Of a stretch of DNA of 32,816 nt, positions 1 to 7,950 are shown piece by piece. A program made the translations under genes and the position numbers. How positions within the stretch are numbered: position 1 is the stretch's first letter; every line of letters starts with the position of its first letter. The stretch spans positions 1 to 32,816 of the forward strand of contig CAMOMF010000117.1 in the NCBI GenBank assembly GCA_946619625.1, read 5' to 3'. Origin of the DNA: an uncultured Bacteroidales bacterium. GTDB taxonomy: Bacteria > Bacteroidota > Bacteroidia > Bacteroidales > Paludibacteraceae. The notes beneath the pieces were generated by a model, which made no database searches, was not told the DNA's origin, and saw only the letters and a list, made by a program, of their open reading frames with translations.

Positions 1-58
1 AACATCAAACAACATCAAACGCCCGCAGGGCATCAAACAACGTTAAACAACATCAAAC
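1..58. repeat. Short direct repeats CATCAAACAA upstream of ddl
   Basis: The first 58 bases contain several near-identical copies of CATCAAACAA (perfect or with one change), interrupted by a GC-rich stretch GCCCGCAGGG. They lie directly upstream of the first gene. The window edge cuts the array, so its full size is unknown. No promoter match was found in this stretch. Function is unknown; simple AT-rich spacer repeats occur in several other gaps of this window. Confidence 0.5.
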
Positions 59-83
59 TACCGGTTTGCACAAAGAACAAGCA

Positions 84-1103
84 ATGAAAAATATAGTAAT
101 TATAGCAGGCGGAGATTCGTCGGAGTATGGCGTTTCTCTGCGGAGTGCAGCGGGGTTGTATTCCTTTATGGACAAGACTCGCTATCAGGTGTTTATCGCC
201 TGCCTACACGGGCAAGAGTGGAAATTGGCGACCGACTACAGCGAAGGGAAAGAGTTCGATGGCTGCCACTGGGTGGATATCGACAAGAACGGGTTCACAG
301 CGGGGGACCTCCGTTTCGATTTTGCGTATATCACCATCCACGGGACGCCCGGGGAGAACGGGGTGCTGCAAGGTTATCTGGACCTGATTGGGATGCCATA
401 CAGTTGTTGCGGAGTACTGGCGGCAGCCATGACTTTTGACAAATATACGTGCAACCACTACCTGCACGCCTTCGGGCTGAATATAGCAAAGAGTATCCTG
501 CTGCGCGAGGGTGATAGTATCACCGATGAACGTGTGGAGAAAGAGATTGGTTTGCCGTGTTTTATCAAGAGCAACGTGGGGGGGTCCAGTTTTGGATGTA
601 CCAAGGTGAAGACGCGGGAGCAGATCCAGCCAGCCATCCAGGCGGCGTACGCAGAGGGTAACGAAGTGATCATAGAGCGCTTGATGAGCGGTCGTGAGGT
701 GACCTGCGGAGTATATAAGACGTCTAAACGTGCCGTTGCTTTTCCGGTGACCGAAGTGGTGACAAGCAACGAGTTTTTCGACTATGACGCCAAATACAAC
801 GGACAGGTGGACGAAATCACGCCTGCACCTATTCCTGCCGGGCTGTTCCGCGCCATTCAGGACCTGACTATGCACATCTACGACATAATGGGCTGCAGGG
901 GTATTATCCGTACCGACTATATCCTGGAGCCGGTCAGCGAGCCCGACAACGCGGACAAGCACATAGTGGATGGTTACAAAATCATGCTGTTAGAGGTGAA
1001 CACCACGCCCGGCATGACCGCGACCAGTTTCATTCCGCAGCAAGTACGTGCGGCAGGATTGGATATTAAGGACGTATTAACGCATATCATAGAAAATGAT
1101 TGA
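84..1103 (+). CDS. ddl: D-alanine--D-alanine ligase
   Basis: This cytoplasmic ATP-grasp enzyme joins two D-alanines for peptidoglycan precursor synthesis. The N-terminus has the glycine-rich start IIAGGDSSEYGVSLRSA, followed by the ITIHGTPGENGVLQGY segment. The ATP-binding loop NVGGSSFG lies near residue 163, and the C-terminal metal/substrate motif LEVNTTPGMTATS near residue 305. The length (339 aa) is normal for the family. An in-frame TTG at 66 would extend it by six residues, but ATG at 84 gives the usual MKNIVIIAGG start. The 3' end overlaps the next gene by 8 bp, which indicates translational coupling and an operon with the prenyl synthase. Both genes serve cell-wall synthesis if the prenyl product feeds lipid carriers; that link is an inference. 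Confidence 0.95.
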   Translation: MKNIVIIAGGDSSEYGVSLRSAAGLYSFMDKTRYQVFIACLHGQEWKLATDYSEGKEFDGCHWVDIDKNGFTAGDLRFDFAYITIHGTPGENGVLQGYLDLIGMPYSCCGVLAAAMTFDKYTCNHYLHAFGLNIAKSILLREGDSITDERVEKEIGLPCFIKSNVGGSSFGCTKVKTREQIQPAIQAAYAEGNEVIIERLMSGREVTCGVYKTSKRAVAFPVTEVVTSNEFFDYDAKYNGQVDEITPAPIPAGLFRAIQDLTMHIYDIMGCRGIIRTDYILEPVSEPDNADKHIVDGYKIMLLEVNTTPGMTATSFIPQQVRAAGLDIKDVLTHIIEND

Positions 1104-2049
1104 TATCAACCAAGCAATAAGCAGCCTGAGTTGGCAACGCGAGCCGTATGGACTGTACGCGCCTATTGCCTACGCTCTGGAGGGTGGAGGGAAGCGACTG
1201 CGTCCCACGTTGGCGCTGATGGCATGCCGTATGTTCGGGGGAGACGAAGAAAAAGCGCTGCCAGTAGCACTGGCGCTGGAGATTTTCCACAACTTCACAC
1301 TGCTGCACGATGACGTGATGGACCAAGCCCCCGTCAGACGGGGACGCCCGACGGTGCACGTCCGCTGGGACGACAATACCGCCATACTGAGCGGCGACCA
1401 GATGATGACGGAAGCGTATGTTCAGTTGGAGCAAGTAGAGCCGTCGTTGCTGCCACGCGTACTTCATTTGTTCAATGCCATGGCTACCGACATCTGGCGC
1501 GGACAACAATTAGACATGGAGTTTGAGAAGCGGGAGAAGGTCAGCGTGGACGAGTACATCGAAATGGTGCGCCTGAAAACGTCGGTTCTGCTGGGTGCCG
1601 CCCTGCAATTAGGTGGACTGATGGCGGGTGCCTCCGAAAGCGACCTGACGCTGCTTTACCGGATAGGAGAGCGGATCGGGCTGGCGTTCCAGATACAAGA
1701 CGACGTGCTGGATGTGTGGGGCGATGAGCGCACATTCGGCAAACGTATCGGCGGCGATATTGTGCAGAACAAGAAATCGCTCGTTCAGATTCTTGCCTTG
1801 GAGAATGCCAATCCCGAGCAGCTGCGGGAACTGCGCCGGTGGATAGACATGAAGTGTTTTGACGAAGAGCAGAAAATCGCCGAGGTCACCGCGCTGTATA
1901 ATGCCATCCGGGTACGCCCGATGTGCGAAGAACGCGAAGCGCAATACACGGAGCAGGCGATGAACGACATCATGCTGTTGTCCGTCCCGCAGGATAAGAA
2001 ACAAGAACTTATCGACATCACCCGCAAATTGTTGAACCGTAAGAACTAA
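1096..2049 (+). CDS. Polyprenyl (geranylgeranyl/farnesyl-type) diphosphate synthase
   Basis: This is a trans-isoprenyl diphosphate synthase that condenses isopentenyl diphosphate with allylic diphosphates. It shows GGKRLRP at residues 31-37, the first Asp-rich motif DDVMD at 72-76 followed by RRGRPTVH, and the second motif QDDVLD at 201-206 with a downstream GDIVQNKKS segment. The length of 317 aa is typical. A Phe sits five residues before the first Asp motif and the motif has no two-residue insertion. In the family this combination goes with short products (C15-C20), so a GGPP/FPP synthase is more likely than an octaprenyl synthase; that reading is inference. The ATG start lies inside the 3' end of ddl. 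Confidence 0.92.
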   Translation: MIDINQAISSLSWQREPYGLYAPIAYALEGGGKRLRPTLALMACRMFGGDEEKALPVALALEIFHNFTLLHDDVMDQAPVRRGRPTVHVRWDDNTAILSGDQMMTEAYVQLEQVEPSLLPRVLHLFNAMATDIWRGQQLDMEFEKREKVSVDEYIEMVRLKTSVLLGAALQLGGLMAGASESDLTLLYRIGERIGLAFQIQDDVLDVWGDERTFGKRIGGDIVQNKKSLVQILALENANPEQLRELRRWIDMKCFDEEQKIAEVTALYNAIRVRPMCEEREAQYTEQAMNDIMLLSVPQDKKQELIDITRKLLNRKN

Positions 2050-2058
2050 TACACAGAT

Positions 2059-2817
2059 ATGCCGTACCGTAGATTTCCGACCACCGACAGTACCCGCCTG
2101 CACGCACTGCAACGCGCCGTGGAAAAGGCGAGCGAGGCCGATTTCACCGACCAGGTCATTTCATATAGAACCCTCTCCGAGGCACAGAAGTTCCTGATGA
2201 TTTTTGAGAACCAGGTTACCCAGTACCACTCCAATTTCCAGTCCAAGGTCTCCGCCAACAAGCAGTACCGTCATGTGGTAGGCAGAGCCCGAATGTACAT
2301 CAGCCACTTCATCCAAGTGCTGAACATGTCCGTGATGCGTGGCGAGATAAAAAAAGACGTCAAGACCCTGTACGGCCTGGACCCGAACAAACACGTACTT
2401 CCCGACCTGAGCACGGAGGAAGCGCTGCTGGAATGGGGCAAAAAAATCATACAGGGGGAAGAAGAGCGTATCCGTCAAGGCGGGTTCCCCATCTACAATC
2501 CCAATATCACGAAGGTGAAAGTGTATTTCGACATGTTCTGCGAGCAGCAGAGTTACAAAGAGATGCACGAGAAGACCACCACGCGCGTCTATGAGGACCT
2601 GGGTGAACTGCGCCGCCGTGCCGATGAGATCATCATGGATATATGGAACACCGTGGAGGCGCACTACAAGGACCTGTTGCCCTATGCGCGACTGATGGCA
2701 TGCAAGAGTTACGGTCTGATATACTACTACCGGACTGGTGAAAAGAAACTCACGCCGGACACGGACAAGGAGATTATCCGTAATCACCAGATGCAACCGG
2801 AACTAAATTTGGAATAA
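2059..2817 (+). CDS. Conserved hypothetical protein, helical, cytoplasmic
   Basis: I do not recognise a named domain in this 252-aa protein. It has no signal peptide or membrane segment. It is rich in charged residues and predicted helices (for example LRRRADEIIMDIWNTVEAHY near residues 189-208), with several aromatic residues near the C-terminus (SYGLIYYYRTGEKK). The start ATG lies 9 nt after the prenyl synthase stop, and its stop is 1 nt before the next gene, so it belongs to the plus-strand operon. It resembles Bacteroidetes-only hypothetical proteins in composition; no function is proposed. Confidence 0.85.
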   Translation: MPYRRFPTTDSTRLHALQRAVEKASEADFTDQVISYRTLSEAQKFLMIFENQVTQYHSNFQSKVSANKQYRHVVGRARMYISHFIQVLNMSVMRGEIKKDVKTLYGLDPNKHVLPDLSTEEALLEWGKKIIQGEEERIRQGGFPIYNPNITKVKVYFDMFCEQQSYKEMHEKTTTRVYEDLGELRRRADEIIMDIWNTVEAHYKDLLPYARLMACKSYGLIYYYRTGEKKLTPDTDKEIIRNHQMQPELNLE

Positions 2818-2818
2818 C

Positions 2819-3424
2819 ATGTTATTTGCCAGTCAGATATATGATTTTCTCCGCAAACTGCCCTCACGGCGATTGAAGAAGGAGAAGGAAGAGATGAGAA
2901 TGATCATGCGCCAGCGTATGCAGCGCATGTCAGCCGAAGAGAGAGTTGCAATGAGTGAACATATATGCCAACGTCTGCGCGACAATGACGTGTTCCGTGA
3001 GGCAAAGGTGGTGATGATGTTCTATCCCATCCTGAACGAGCCGGATGTGCGCCCCCTGATGGAAGAGTTCTACCAGAGCAAAACCATCCTGTTGCCGGTA
3101 GCGCACCGCAAAGATATCGAAATGCGCCGCTACACCGGCAAGGAGTGCCTGCACCGAGGGAAGTTCGGCATTCCGGAGCCCCAGAGCAACACGTTTACCG
3201 GTACACCGGACTTGATCATACTGCCCGGAGTTGCTTTTGACAAGAAAGCCAACCGTTTGGGACGAGGCGGAGGATATTACGACCGTTTCCTGCACCACTT
3301 CCACCATGTGCACAAGTTTGCCGTGGCGTATGATTTTCAGATAGTGGACAAGGTGCCTATGGCGCATTCCGATGTGCAATTGGACGCGGTGTTCACAGTT
3401 GGCACAGAATTTGTCCGGAAATAA
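2819..3424 (+). CDS. 5-formyltetrahydrofolate cyclo-ligase
   Basis: This enzyme (MTHFS family) converts 5-formyl-THF to 5,10-methenyl-THF using ATP and returns folate to one-carbon metabolism. The diagnostic nucleotide/substrate loop GRGGGYYDRFL is present near residues 148-158, preceded by LIILPGVAFDKKANRL. The N-terminal region KVVMMFYPILNEPDVRPL also fits. Start choice is open. ATG at 2819 begins 1 nt after the preceding stop and gives 201 aa. ATG at 2894 follows a purine-rich GGAGAAGGAAGAG and gives 176 aa, close to the usual family length, so the 25-residue extension may not be translated. The stop overlaps an ATG of the next reading frame by one base. Confidence 0.92.
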   Translation: MLFASQIYDFLRKLPSRRLKKEKEEMRMIMRQRMQRMSAEERVAMSEHICQRLRDNDVFREAKVVMMFYPILNEPDVRPLMEEFYQSKTILLPVAHRKDIEMRRYTGKECLHRGKFGIPEPQSNTFTGTPDLIILPGVAFDKKANRLGRGGGYYDRFLHHFHHVHKFAVAYDFQIVDKVPMAHSDVQLDAVFTVGTEFVRK

Positions 3425-3453
3425 TGCGGGCAACTCCTACACTCCTAAAAAAC

Positions 3454-4842
3454 ATGATTCGATTCAAGACATATTACCTCCTGTTCGCGCTGCTCGGGCT
3501 ACTGATAGTGCCGGGCTGCGAAAAGAAGACCGAAGTGAAAACGCCGTCTTCTGAGACCAAGTTGACGGCAATCGTTTTTGCAGCCAATGATAGTTTTCCC
3601 GGGTTGAAAGACGCTGAGTTTAAGGTGGACTTCAGCTCAGATACGGCTATTGTTTACAACCCCGACTCGTTGCCGGTAGGGACGCGTATTGACTCTGTTG
3701 TCGCCACGTTCTATTTCAGTACGAACATTGGATATGCGCGGTTCTGGTCCTACCTGGACACCACCATTATTCTGACGTCAGACACGCTGAACTTCACCCC
3801 GCAGCCGTGCTACCTGCACGTTGTGTCAGAAGACATGAAGCACGAGCGCGACTACAAGATCTACGTCAACGTCCACACGGTGGATCCCGACCTGTATGTA
3901 TGGTCCCGTACCCGCGAGCACCTTATTCCCCAGAACTGCGATGTACATGCGGAGAACCTGCGTGACACGGTACTGCTATTCACCCATGATGGTATATCGA
4001 CTGCGCTGTATCGTTCTACAGACGGCAAAGAGTGGAGCGGACCGGTACAAGTGACCGGACTGCCCAGGGGGGTCAATATCCGTCAGATTTGCAAGGGCAA
4101 AGACCTGCTCTATTACGCCGAGGGGCAGACACTATATACTTCGCTCACCGGCGCAGAGTGGACGGCAGTGAACTGCTCGGGATTAGGGCTGAACATGCAG
4201 AGCGCGCTGTTCTATTACAACGACTCGGTGTGGACGCTCGCCAAAGATATGACGACCAACGAGTTGTGGTTCACCACCATGAAGGAGGGGAAACTGCCCG
4301 CCAAACAGATGCAGATAGGTGTCCTTAACCGTTATTGCAGAACAGCGGGTGAACGTTTCCCTGTATCGGACTTCAGTGCCATCACTTTTATCGGGCAAAG
4401 CGGTCGCAGACGTGCTATGGTCATGGGCGGATACGATACAGAGGGACAGCCGCTTAACAGCCGTTGGAACCTGGAATGGGTGGACACCGACACGACTGCC
4501 GGCTACTACCGCCTGGAGAACTTCACCATAGAGCAGCCAGAGTTCTCAGCCATCACCGGTGCCGCATTGGTTTGGTACGACTACAAAATGCTGCTCTTCG
4601 GTGCTCTGGAGAACGGTGCCACCATCACGCAACACCCTGTGCTGGAGTCTATTGACGAGGGTATGAACTGGACCGTTCCCGACTCGGCGCAGAACAAACT
4701 GCCGGAGGAGTTCACCACTCGCCAGCGCCAAGCTATAGTTATCACGAAAGACAAGGCAATCCTGCTGATAGGCGGGCAGAACCACACCACCTCCTTCACG
4801 GACGTATGGCGCGGCAAGAAGAACTCGATAGACTGGTACTAA
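3454..4842 (+). CDS. DUF6242-type surface lipoprotein
   Basis: This is an exported lipoprotein of 462 aa. The signal peptide MIRFKTYYLLFALLG leads into a lipobox ending VPGC, with Cys22 as the lipidated residue. An ATG at 3424 overlapping the previous stop would add ten residues in front of the signal peptide; 3454 gives a cleaner signal sequence. The N-terminal 130 residues form a beta-rich segment (TKLTAIVFAANDSFPG), followed by repeated strands resembling a beta-propeller or sialidase-like fold (LYRSTDGKEWSGPVQVTG; MVMGGYDTEGQPLNSRWNLE; ILLIGGQNHTTSFTDVWRG). This arrangement matches the Bacteroidetes DUF6242 family as I know it. The role is unknown. It is the last gene of the plus-strand operon. 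Confidence 0.8.
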   Translation: MIRFKTYYLLFALLGLLIVPGCEKKTEVKTPSSETKLTAIVFAANDSFPGLKDAEFKVDFSSDTAIVYNPDSLPVGTRIDSVVATFYFSTNIGYARFWSYLDTTIILTSDTLNFTPQPCYLHVVSEDMKHERDYKIYVNVHTVDPDLYVWSRTREHLIPQNCDVHAENLRDTVLLFTHDGISTALYRSTDGKEWSGPVQVTGLPRGVNIRQICKGKDLLYYAEGQTLYTSLTGAEWTAVNCSGLGLNMQSALFYYNDSVWTLAKDMTTNELWFTTMKEGKLPAKQMQIGVLNRYCRTAGERFPVSDFSAITFIGQSGRRRAMVMGGYDTEGQPLNSRWNLEWVDTDTTAGYYRLENFTIEQPEFSAITGAALVWYDYKMLLFGALENGATITQHPVLESIDEGMNWTVPDSAQNKLPEEFTTRQRQAIVITKDKAILLIGGQNHTTSFTDVWRGKKNSIDWY

Positions 4843-4864
4843 CCTTACCCGTAACGGGAAGATA

Positions 4865-4899
4865 GAGGGGGTGCTTACCTTTGTGGTGGGCGCCCCCTC
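4865..4899 (+). terminator. Hairpin terminator after the plus-strand operon
   Basis: GAGGGGGTGC (4865-4874) pairs with GCGCCCCCTC (4890-4899) with one G-U type position, around a 15-nt loop. It starts 22 nt after the stop of the DUF6242 gene. No strong T-run follows, so it may act as a transcript end or stabilising hairpin. Confidence 0.6.
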
Positions 4900-5272
4900 A
4901 ACATATTAAAAATCAGCCAAGAGTACTGCTAAAAATAGTGGTCTTGTAATAAGCATTCCGGGGCAAGTGAGCAAAAACAGGGCACTTAGAGTTAGGAAAG
5001 GTTATTCTTTGATAACATAGTAATACGTTGGAAATAAAGTAGTTGAGACATGTTGGTTATTGAACGGGGAGGGGTGACGGAGGGCGAAATTTTGCTCACC
5101 CTTCGGAGAGGGTAAGCAGACCGTTCGAAGAAGGTATACACATAGTCTCCTCTCCTTGGGGAGGAGGGGCGAAAGGTTCGATGGCGAGATTTCGTTATAT
5201 CGAGATGGCGTTATATCGAGATTTCGACTAAAGGCCGCAGGCAAATTGAGGGGGGATTAGTTGTAACGCAAA
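4900..5272. other. Non-coding convergent spacer with a 16-bp-period duplication
   Basis: This gap lies between the convergent plus-strand operon and the minus-strand lipoprotein gene. I see no convincing gene in it. A perfect 14-bp direct repeat CGTTATATCGAGAT occurs at 5193-5206 and 5209-5222. G-rich stretches such as GGGGAGGGGTGACGGAGGG near 5070 and GGGGAGGAGGGG near 5160 resemble degenerate repeats. A short open frame on the minus strand (5002-5244) is low-complexity and not supported. Confidence 0.5.
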
Positions 5273-5296
5273 GCAGCGAGCCGAAAAGCCCGCTGC
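5273..5296 (-). terminator. Second hairpin downstream of the minus-strand lipoprotein gene
   Basis: GCAGCGAGC (5273-5281) pairs with GCCCGCTGC (5288-5296) with one mismatch and a 6-nt loop (CGAAAA on the plus strand). It lies 51 nt past the stop of the minus-strand gene ending at 5347 and would act as a back-up terminator on that strand. Confidence 0.5.
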
Positions 5297-5314
5297 GTTA
5301 TGCAAATACAACCA

Positions 5315-5340
5315 ACGGCCCCCATCATGATGAGAGCCGT
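5315..5340 (-). terminator. Hairpin terminator directly after the minus-strand lipoprotein gene
   Basis: ACGGC (5315-5319) pairs with GCCGT (5336-5340), and the inner CATCATGATG is self-complementary, giving a long stem with two mismatches. It begins 6 nt after the stop of the lipoprotein gene on the minus strand. Confidence 0.55.
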
Positions 5341-5346
5341 CAAGTT

Positions 5347-7050
5347 TTATTCTAAAGTTACACTCTGATAACTTGTATTATACCAATTGTAACCAGCGCC
5401 TATTTGTATCGTTCCGGAGGTCGGCAAACTTGGGATATATGACTTAGCAATGCTAATTTCCAGATAATAATCATCACTATTAGAATTCGAGGACGTGTTC
5501 GGATTCAAGCCATAAGCATTAATTGTTACGCTTGTCGACTCGCCATTAATCGTAGCCGTTGAGATGGCACCATCTACACAAGTTGGTTTATCTCCACTAT
5601 TATTATCGGCATTTGTAAACGGCTGAAAAATAACTGTACAATTTGCCCTAGACAGATTATCAACAGATAGAGTTCCCGAATCATTCCATTTAAATGCAAG
5701 TGAAAGATCATTTCCTGTGTTCATCCTATTCTTTCTTAAGACAAGGTAGAAATAAAGATTATCTTCATCGGAATAGAACTTCCAGTCACGAATTCTGTCT
5801 GTACCGGTACTTCCTAACGGCGTGATAGCAGCCCAATCAGACATATTTCCATCAATTGAAATAGAAACAGACGGAGTATAAGAAGGCATTGGATACGGGA
5901 ACTTATGAGTAACAACGGTTATAGCCTGTGTGGAACAATTGAAGATAATATCTTTCGTACCATTAATTTCGTTAGTGAACTCCCAATTACTTGCAGGATA
6001 CCACGCATCCGTTTTCTTGTTATGGATTTTAAATTGATCTCCGGCAACGAAAGTGAAACCTGATAAAACACAATAGTTCCCGTCAGTCATCATGGGCACA
6101 TCTTGCCAAGAGCTACCACCGATAGTACCATGGAATGTCCACTCATCGTCATCTTGTACGAATTTTTCATAAGCAGTAACGTTCACTGCCGGCATAACAA
6201 GCAGGTCTGCGCGCCTGAGGCTAGACTGGGCTTTCGGAGTCTTGGACCAAACAGTAACGCCATTATCGTCTATAATCTGAAAAGTCAGTTTAGGTGTGGT
6301 GAGTTCAGGAACAGGGAAAATCCAAGAAAACGCACCGCTGCTCTTCCATGTGTTGAGGGTGATGTTGTTCAAGGTTGTATTCTCTGCGGCATCCAAGGTC
6401 ATCGGGTCCGTGCCGGCATTGGCAGGGTTTACATGGAAATCTCCAGTGATTTGTTTTCCCTCTACAGACATTTTAACCTTATAGGTGCCGGAAACAAGAT
6501 TGTTCACCGTCAGCTTCACAGCAGCGCCTACGTGCTTGAAGGAGATTTCATTCGAGTTATCAATAGATGCCACCAGAGGAGTCAGCATCTTATTATTGTC
6601 ATAACTCCAATATGCGCTGGGAAGCTTGAAGTACATGGTTCCTTCGTACACATTATTGTAAGTAGAGCCTGTACCTTGCCAAGGGAAGAAGGCTACCTTG
6701 GCATCAGACGGCTCATACTCTCCGGAGGCTCTTGTAAAAGTACCCTCTGTGGTTCCCCCACCATCAGAGAGAATAAAGTCTTGGTTGTTGGCATCATTCC
6801 AATTAGGGAAATAGATGCCTATATGATCTCCTGCACTCCAGACCAGCTGATTGCTCTCATTGATCGTGGCTTTGGCGATGCCGGAAGAAGCGGCGGCGCC
6901 TCCTGTATTGCCATTACTCGTGGGCTGCTCAATAGAGGCCTTGAAAGTAAAAGCATCTGTTTTCTGTTCGTTGTTGATAGGCGCATTTTTTTCTTGGCAA
7001 GAAACAAGAGCCAATGCAGCAAAAACTGCGAAATATACAATTTTTTTCAT
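5347..7050 (-). CDS. Multidomain surface lipoprotein: fimbrillin-like N-terminus, CBM9-like C-terminus
   Basis: This is an exported lipoprotein of 567 aa. The signal peptide MKKIVYFAVFAALALVSC places the lipidated Cys at residue 18. Residues of about 30-300 resemble fimbrillin/Mfa-type adhesin domains (QLVWSAGDHIGIYFP; VAFFPW; ISFKHVGAAVKLTV; LRRADLLVMPAVNV). Residues of about 310-375 contain a small module with the WYPAS motif that also occurs in the 736-aa protein at 7951-10161. From about 394 to the end, SISIDGNMSDWAAI and DNLYFYLVLRKNRM fit a CBM9-like/DOMON-type beta-sandwich. A start at 7104 is possible in frame, but that extension overlaps a separate 40-aa ORF (7073-7195), so 7050 is chosen. 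A surface adhesin or glycan-binding role is inferred. Confidence 0.82.
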   Translation of the reverse strand: MKKIVYFAVFAALALVSCQEKNAPINNEQKTDAFTFKASIEQPTSNGNTGGAAASSGIAKATINESNQLVWSAGDHIGIYFPNWNDANNQDFILSDGGGTTEGTFTRASGEYEPSDAKVAFFPWQGTGSTYNNVYEGTMYFKLPSAYWSYDNNKMLTPLVASIDNSNEISFKHVGAAVKLTVNNLVSGTYKVKMSVEGKQITGDFHVNPANAGTDPMTLDAAENTTLNNITLNTWKSSGAFSWIFPVPELTTPKLTFQIIDDNGVTVWSKTPKAQSSLRRADLLVMPAVNVTAYEKFVQDDDEWTFHGTIGGSSWQDVPMMTDGNYCVLSGFTFVAGDQFKIHNKKTDAWYPASNWEFTNEINGTKDIIFNCSTQAITVVTHKFPYPMPSYTPSVSISIDGNMSDWAAITPLGSTGTDRIRDWKFYSDEDNLYFYLVLRKNRMNTGNDLSLAFKWNDSGTLSVDNLSRANCTVIFQPFTNADNNSGDKPTCVDGAISTATINGESTSVTINAYGLNPNTSSNSNSDDYYLEISIAKSYIPSLPTSGTIQIGAGYNWYNTSYQSVTLE

Positions 7051-7072
7051 TACAGAATCTTTTTTATGTAGG

Positions 7073-7195
7073 TTAATATTCGTCTTCATCCCATGAACCA
7101 TCAATCGATCTCATGGCTTCCGCACTGCTGGTGAGAATGTCCTGAAACTGAATCGGAACGATTTCCGATTTAGGTGTTTGATAAACTTTTTTCAT
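7073..7195 (-). CDS. Small 40-aa protein upstream of the surface lipoprotein
   Basis: The reading frame encodes 40 residues, beginning MKKVYQTPKSEIVPIQFQ and ending IDGSWDEDEY. It stops 22 nt before the lipoprotein start at 7050, so the two are probably co-transcribed. The pattern of MK, an aromatic residue, a polar stretch, a (D/I)(I/V)LTSS-like segment, then a Trp and an acidic end resembles short Bacteroidales ORFs that sit next to surface-protein genes. The 48-aa ORF at 7743-7889 is of the same type. It has no signal peptide. The function is unknown. Confidence 0.6.
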   Translation of the reverse strand: MKKVYQTPKSEIVPIQFQDILTSSAEAMRSIDGSWDEDEY

Positions 7196-7240
7196 ACAAA
7201 TATAGATTTATAAGTTACTAATTACACACAAAAAGAGCTA

Positions 7241-7257
7241 TGCGCGGGGGTGGCGCA
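7241..7257 (-). promoter_or_regulatory. GC hairpin with downstream U-run in the leader of the 40-aa ORF
   Basis: TGCGC (7241-7245) pairs with GCGCA (7253-7257) around a 7-nt loop. Read on the minus strand, it is followed by TAGCTCTTTTTG, the layout of an intrinsic terminator or attenuator. It lies between the promoter-like box near 7400 and the 40-aa ORF. Confidence 0.4.
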
Positions 7258-7399
7258 CAGCCCGAGGGAAAAACATGAAAGCAGAGAGGGTATTTTTACC
7301 CCCCCCACGAGATTAGGCGAGAAGCCGAAAGAGGTAACTCGGGAGAATGGTATATGAAAAGGTAAGGCGACATAGAGCACATACTTTCAATTCGGTGTG

Positions 7400-7434
7400 C
7401 AAAGTTACAACTTTTTGCACAAAATAGGCTCAAA
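7400..7434 (-). promoter_or_regulatory. Bacteroidetes-type -7 box with weak -33 box
   Basis: On the minus strand TAACTTTG (plus 7400-7407) matches the TAnnTTTG -7 consensus. The nearest usable TTTG (plus 7431-7434) is 23 nt upstream, longer than the usual 19-21. Transcription from here would give a leader of about 200 nt before the 40-aa ORF. Confidence 0.45.
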
Positions 7435-7439
7435 AGGAA

Positions 7440-7695
7440 ATATGTTTTTGAGCATAATGTGCAGGAAGGTTCACTTAGTTTGCTATTTTTCAAAGCGTTG
7501 AGGAATTTCGTCCAAACGGAAAGAGTGTTTCGGAGGGTTTCGAAAAGAAGAGGAGCGGTGCAAAGTGCCATCTTAGACCGCATTTTGGTGCAAATTAGTA
7601 GAGAAATGCGGTGTAAAGTGCCACCTTAGACCGCAAACAGAGAGTGGCGCTAAGAATTGAGGGCAAGCGTGACACAAATGCAGGAGGAAAACAAA
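7440..7695. repeat. Non-coding spacer with a duplicated 27-bp element
   Basis: I see no convincing gene in this stretch. Two imperfect 27-bp copies of CGGTG(C/T)AAAGTGCCA followed by (T/C)CTTAGACCGCA lie at 7556-7582 and 7609-7635, 53 bp apart and differing at two positions. A 95-codon open frame over 7296-7583 on the minus strand is Cys/Ser-rich, crosses the promoter box and repeat, and is not supported. Confidence 0.5.
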
Positions 7696-7721
7696 CAAGC
7701 GGAGCCGTGTGGCCCCGCTTG
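7696..7721 (-). terminator. Intrinsic terminator after the 48-aa ORF
   Basis: CAAGCGGAGCC (7696-7706) pairs with GGCCCCGCTTG (7711-7721) with one mismatch and a 4-nt loop. On the minus strand it is followed by TTTGTTTTCC. It lies 22 nt beyond the stop of the 48-aa ORF and closes that transcription unit. Confidence 0.75.
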
Positions 7722-7742
7722 AATTATTATCGCTAAAGGGAA

Positions 7743-7889
7743 TCAATCCCAAATGCTGCGACGCCGGTCAGGAGCTTGAGCGTTCCAATTTCCGGTGGTC
7801 TTGGTGTCACCTATGCCAATACTGGCAGTAACAATATCGTTGTTGTTCACGCGAACAACGTGCAGTTGAGCTTCAATATACTGTTTCAT
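7743..7889 (-). CDS. Small 48-aa protein downstream of the secreted beta-helix gene
   Basis: The frame encodes 48 residues beginning MKQYIEAQLHVVRVNNND and ending PDRRRSIWD. It starts 61 nt after the stop of the 736-aa secreted protein and is followed by a good terminator, so it is probably the last gene of that transcript. Its plan matches the 40-aa ORF at 7073-7195: MK, aromatic residue, hydrophobic/polar alternation, a DIVTAS segment, and Trp near the C-terminus. There is no signal peptide. The function is unknown. Confidence 0.6.
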   Translation of the reverse strand: MKQYIEAQLHVVRVNNNDIVTASIGIGDTKTTGNWNAQAPDRRRSIWD

Positions 7890-7950
7890 AAGGCAAATAA
7901 TTTACAATTTGACAATTTAACTTTATTGACTATTGATTCATTATGATTAT

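Noticed and set aside
1-58. CRISPR-like array at the left edge
   Set aside because: Units are about 10 bp, directly adjacent, without spacers of constant length; this is a simple repeat.
5002-5244. Minus-strand 80-codon frame in the convergent spacer
   Set aside because: It spans repeat-like G-rich DNA, has low-complexity translation and lies in a gap between two terminators.
7197-7204. TATATTTG on the minus strand as a -7 box for the 40-aa ORF
   Set aside because: It ends one base before the ATG, so transcription would start inside the gene, and the nearest TTTG is 24 nt away instead of about 20.
7296-7583. Minus-strand frame of 95 codons in the spacer between the two small ORFs
   Set aside because: It crosses the promoter box and the 27-bp repeat, has odd Cys/Ser-rich composition and no start context or family resemblance.
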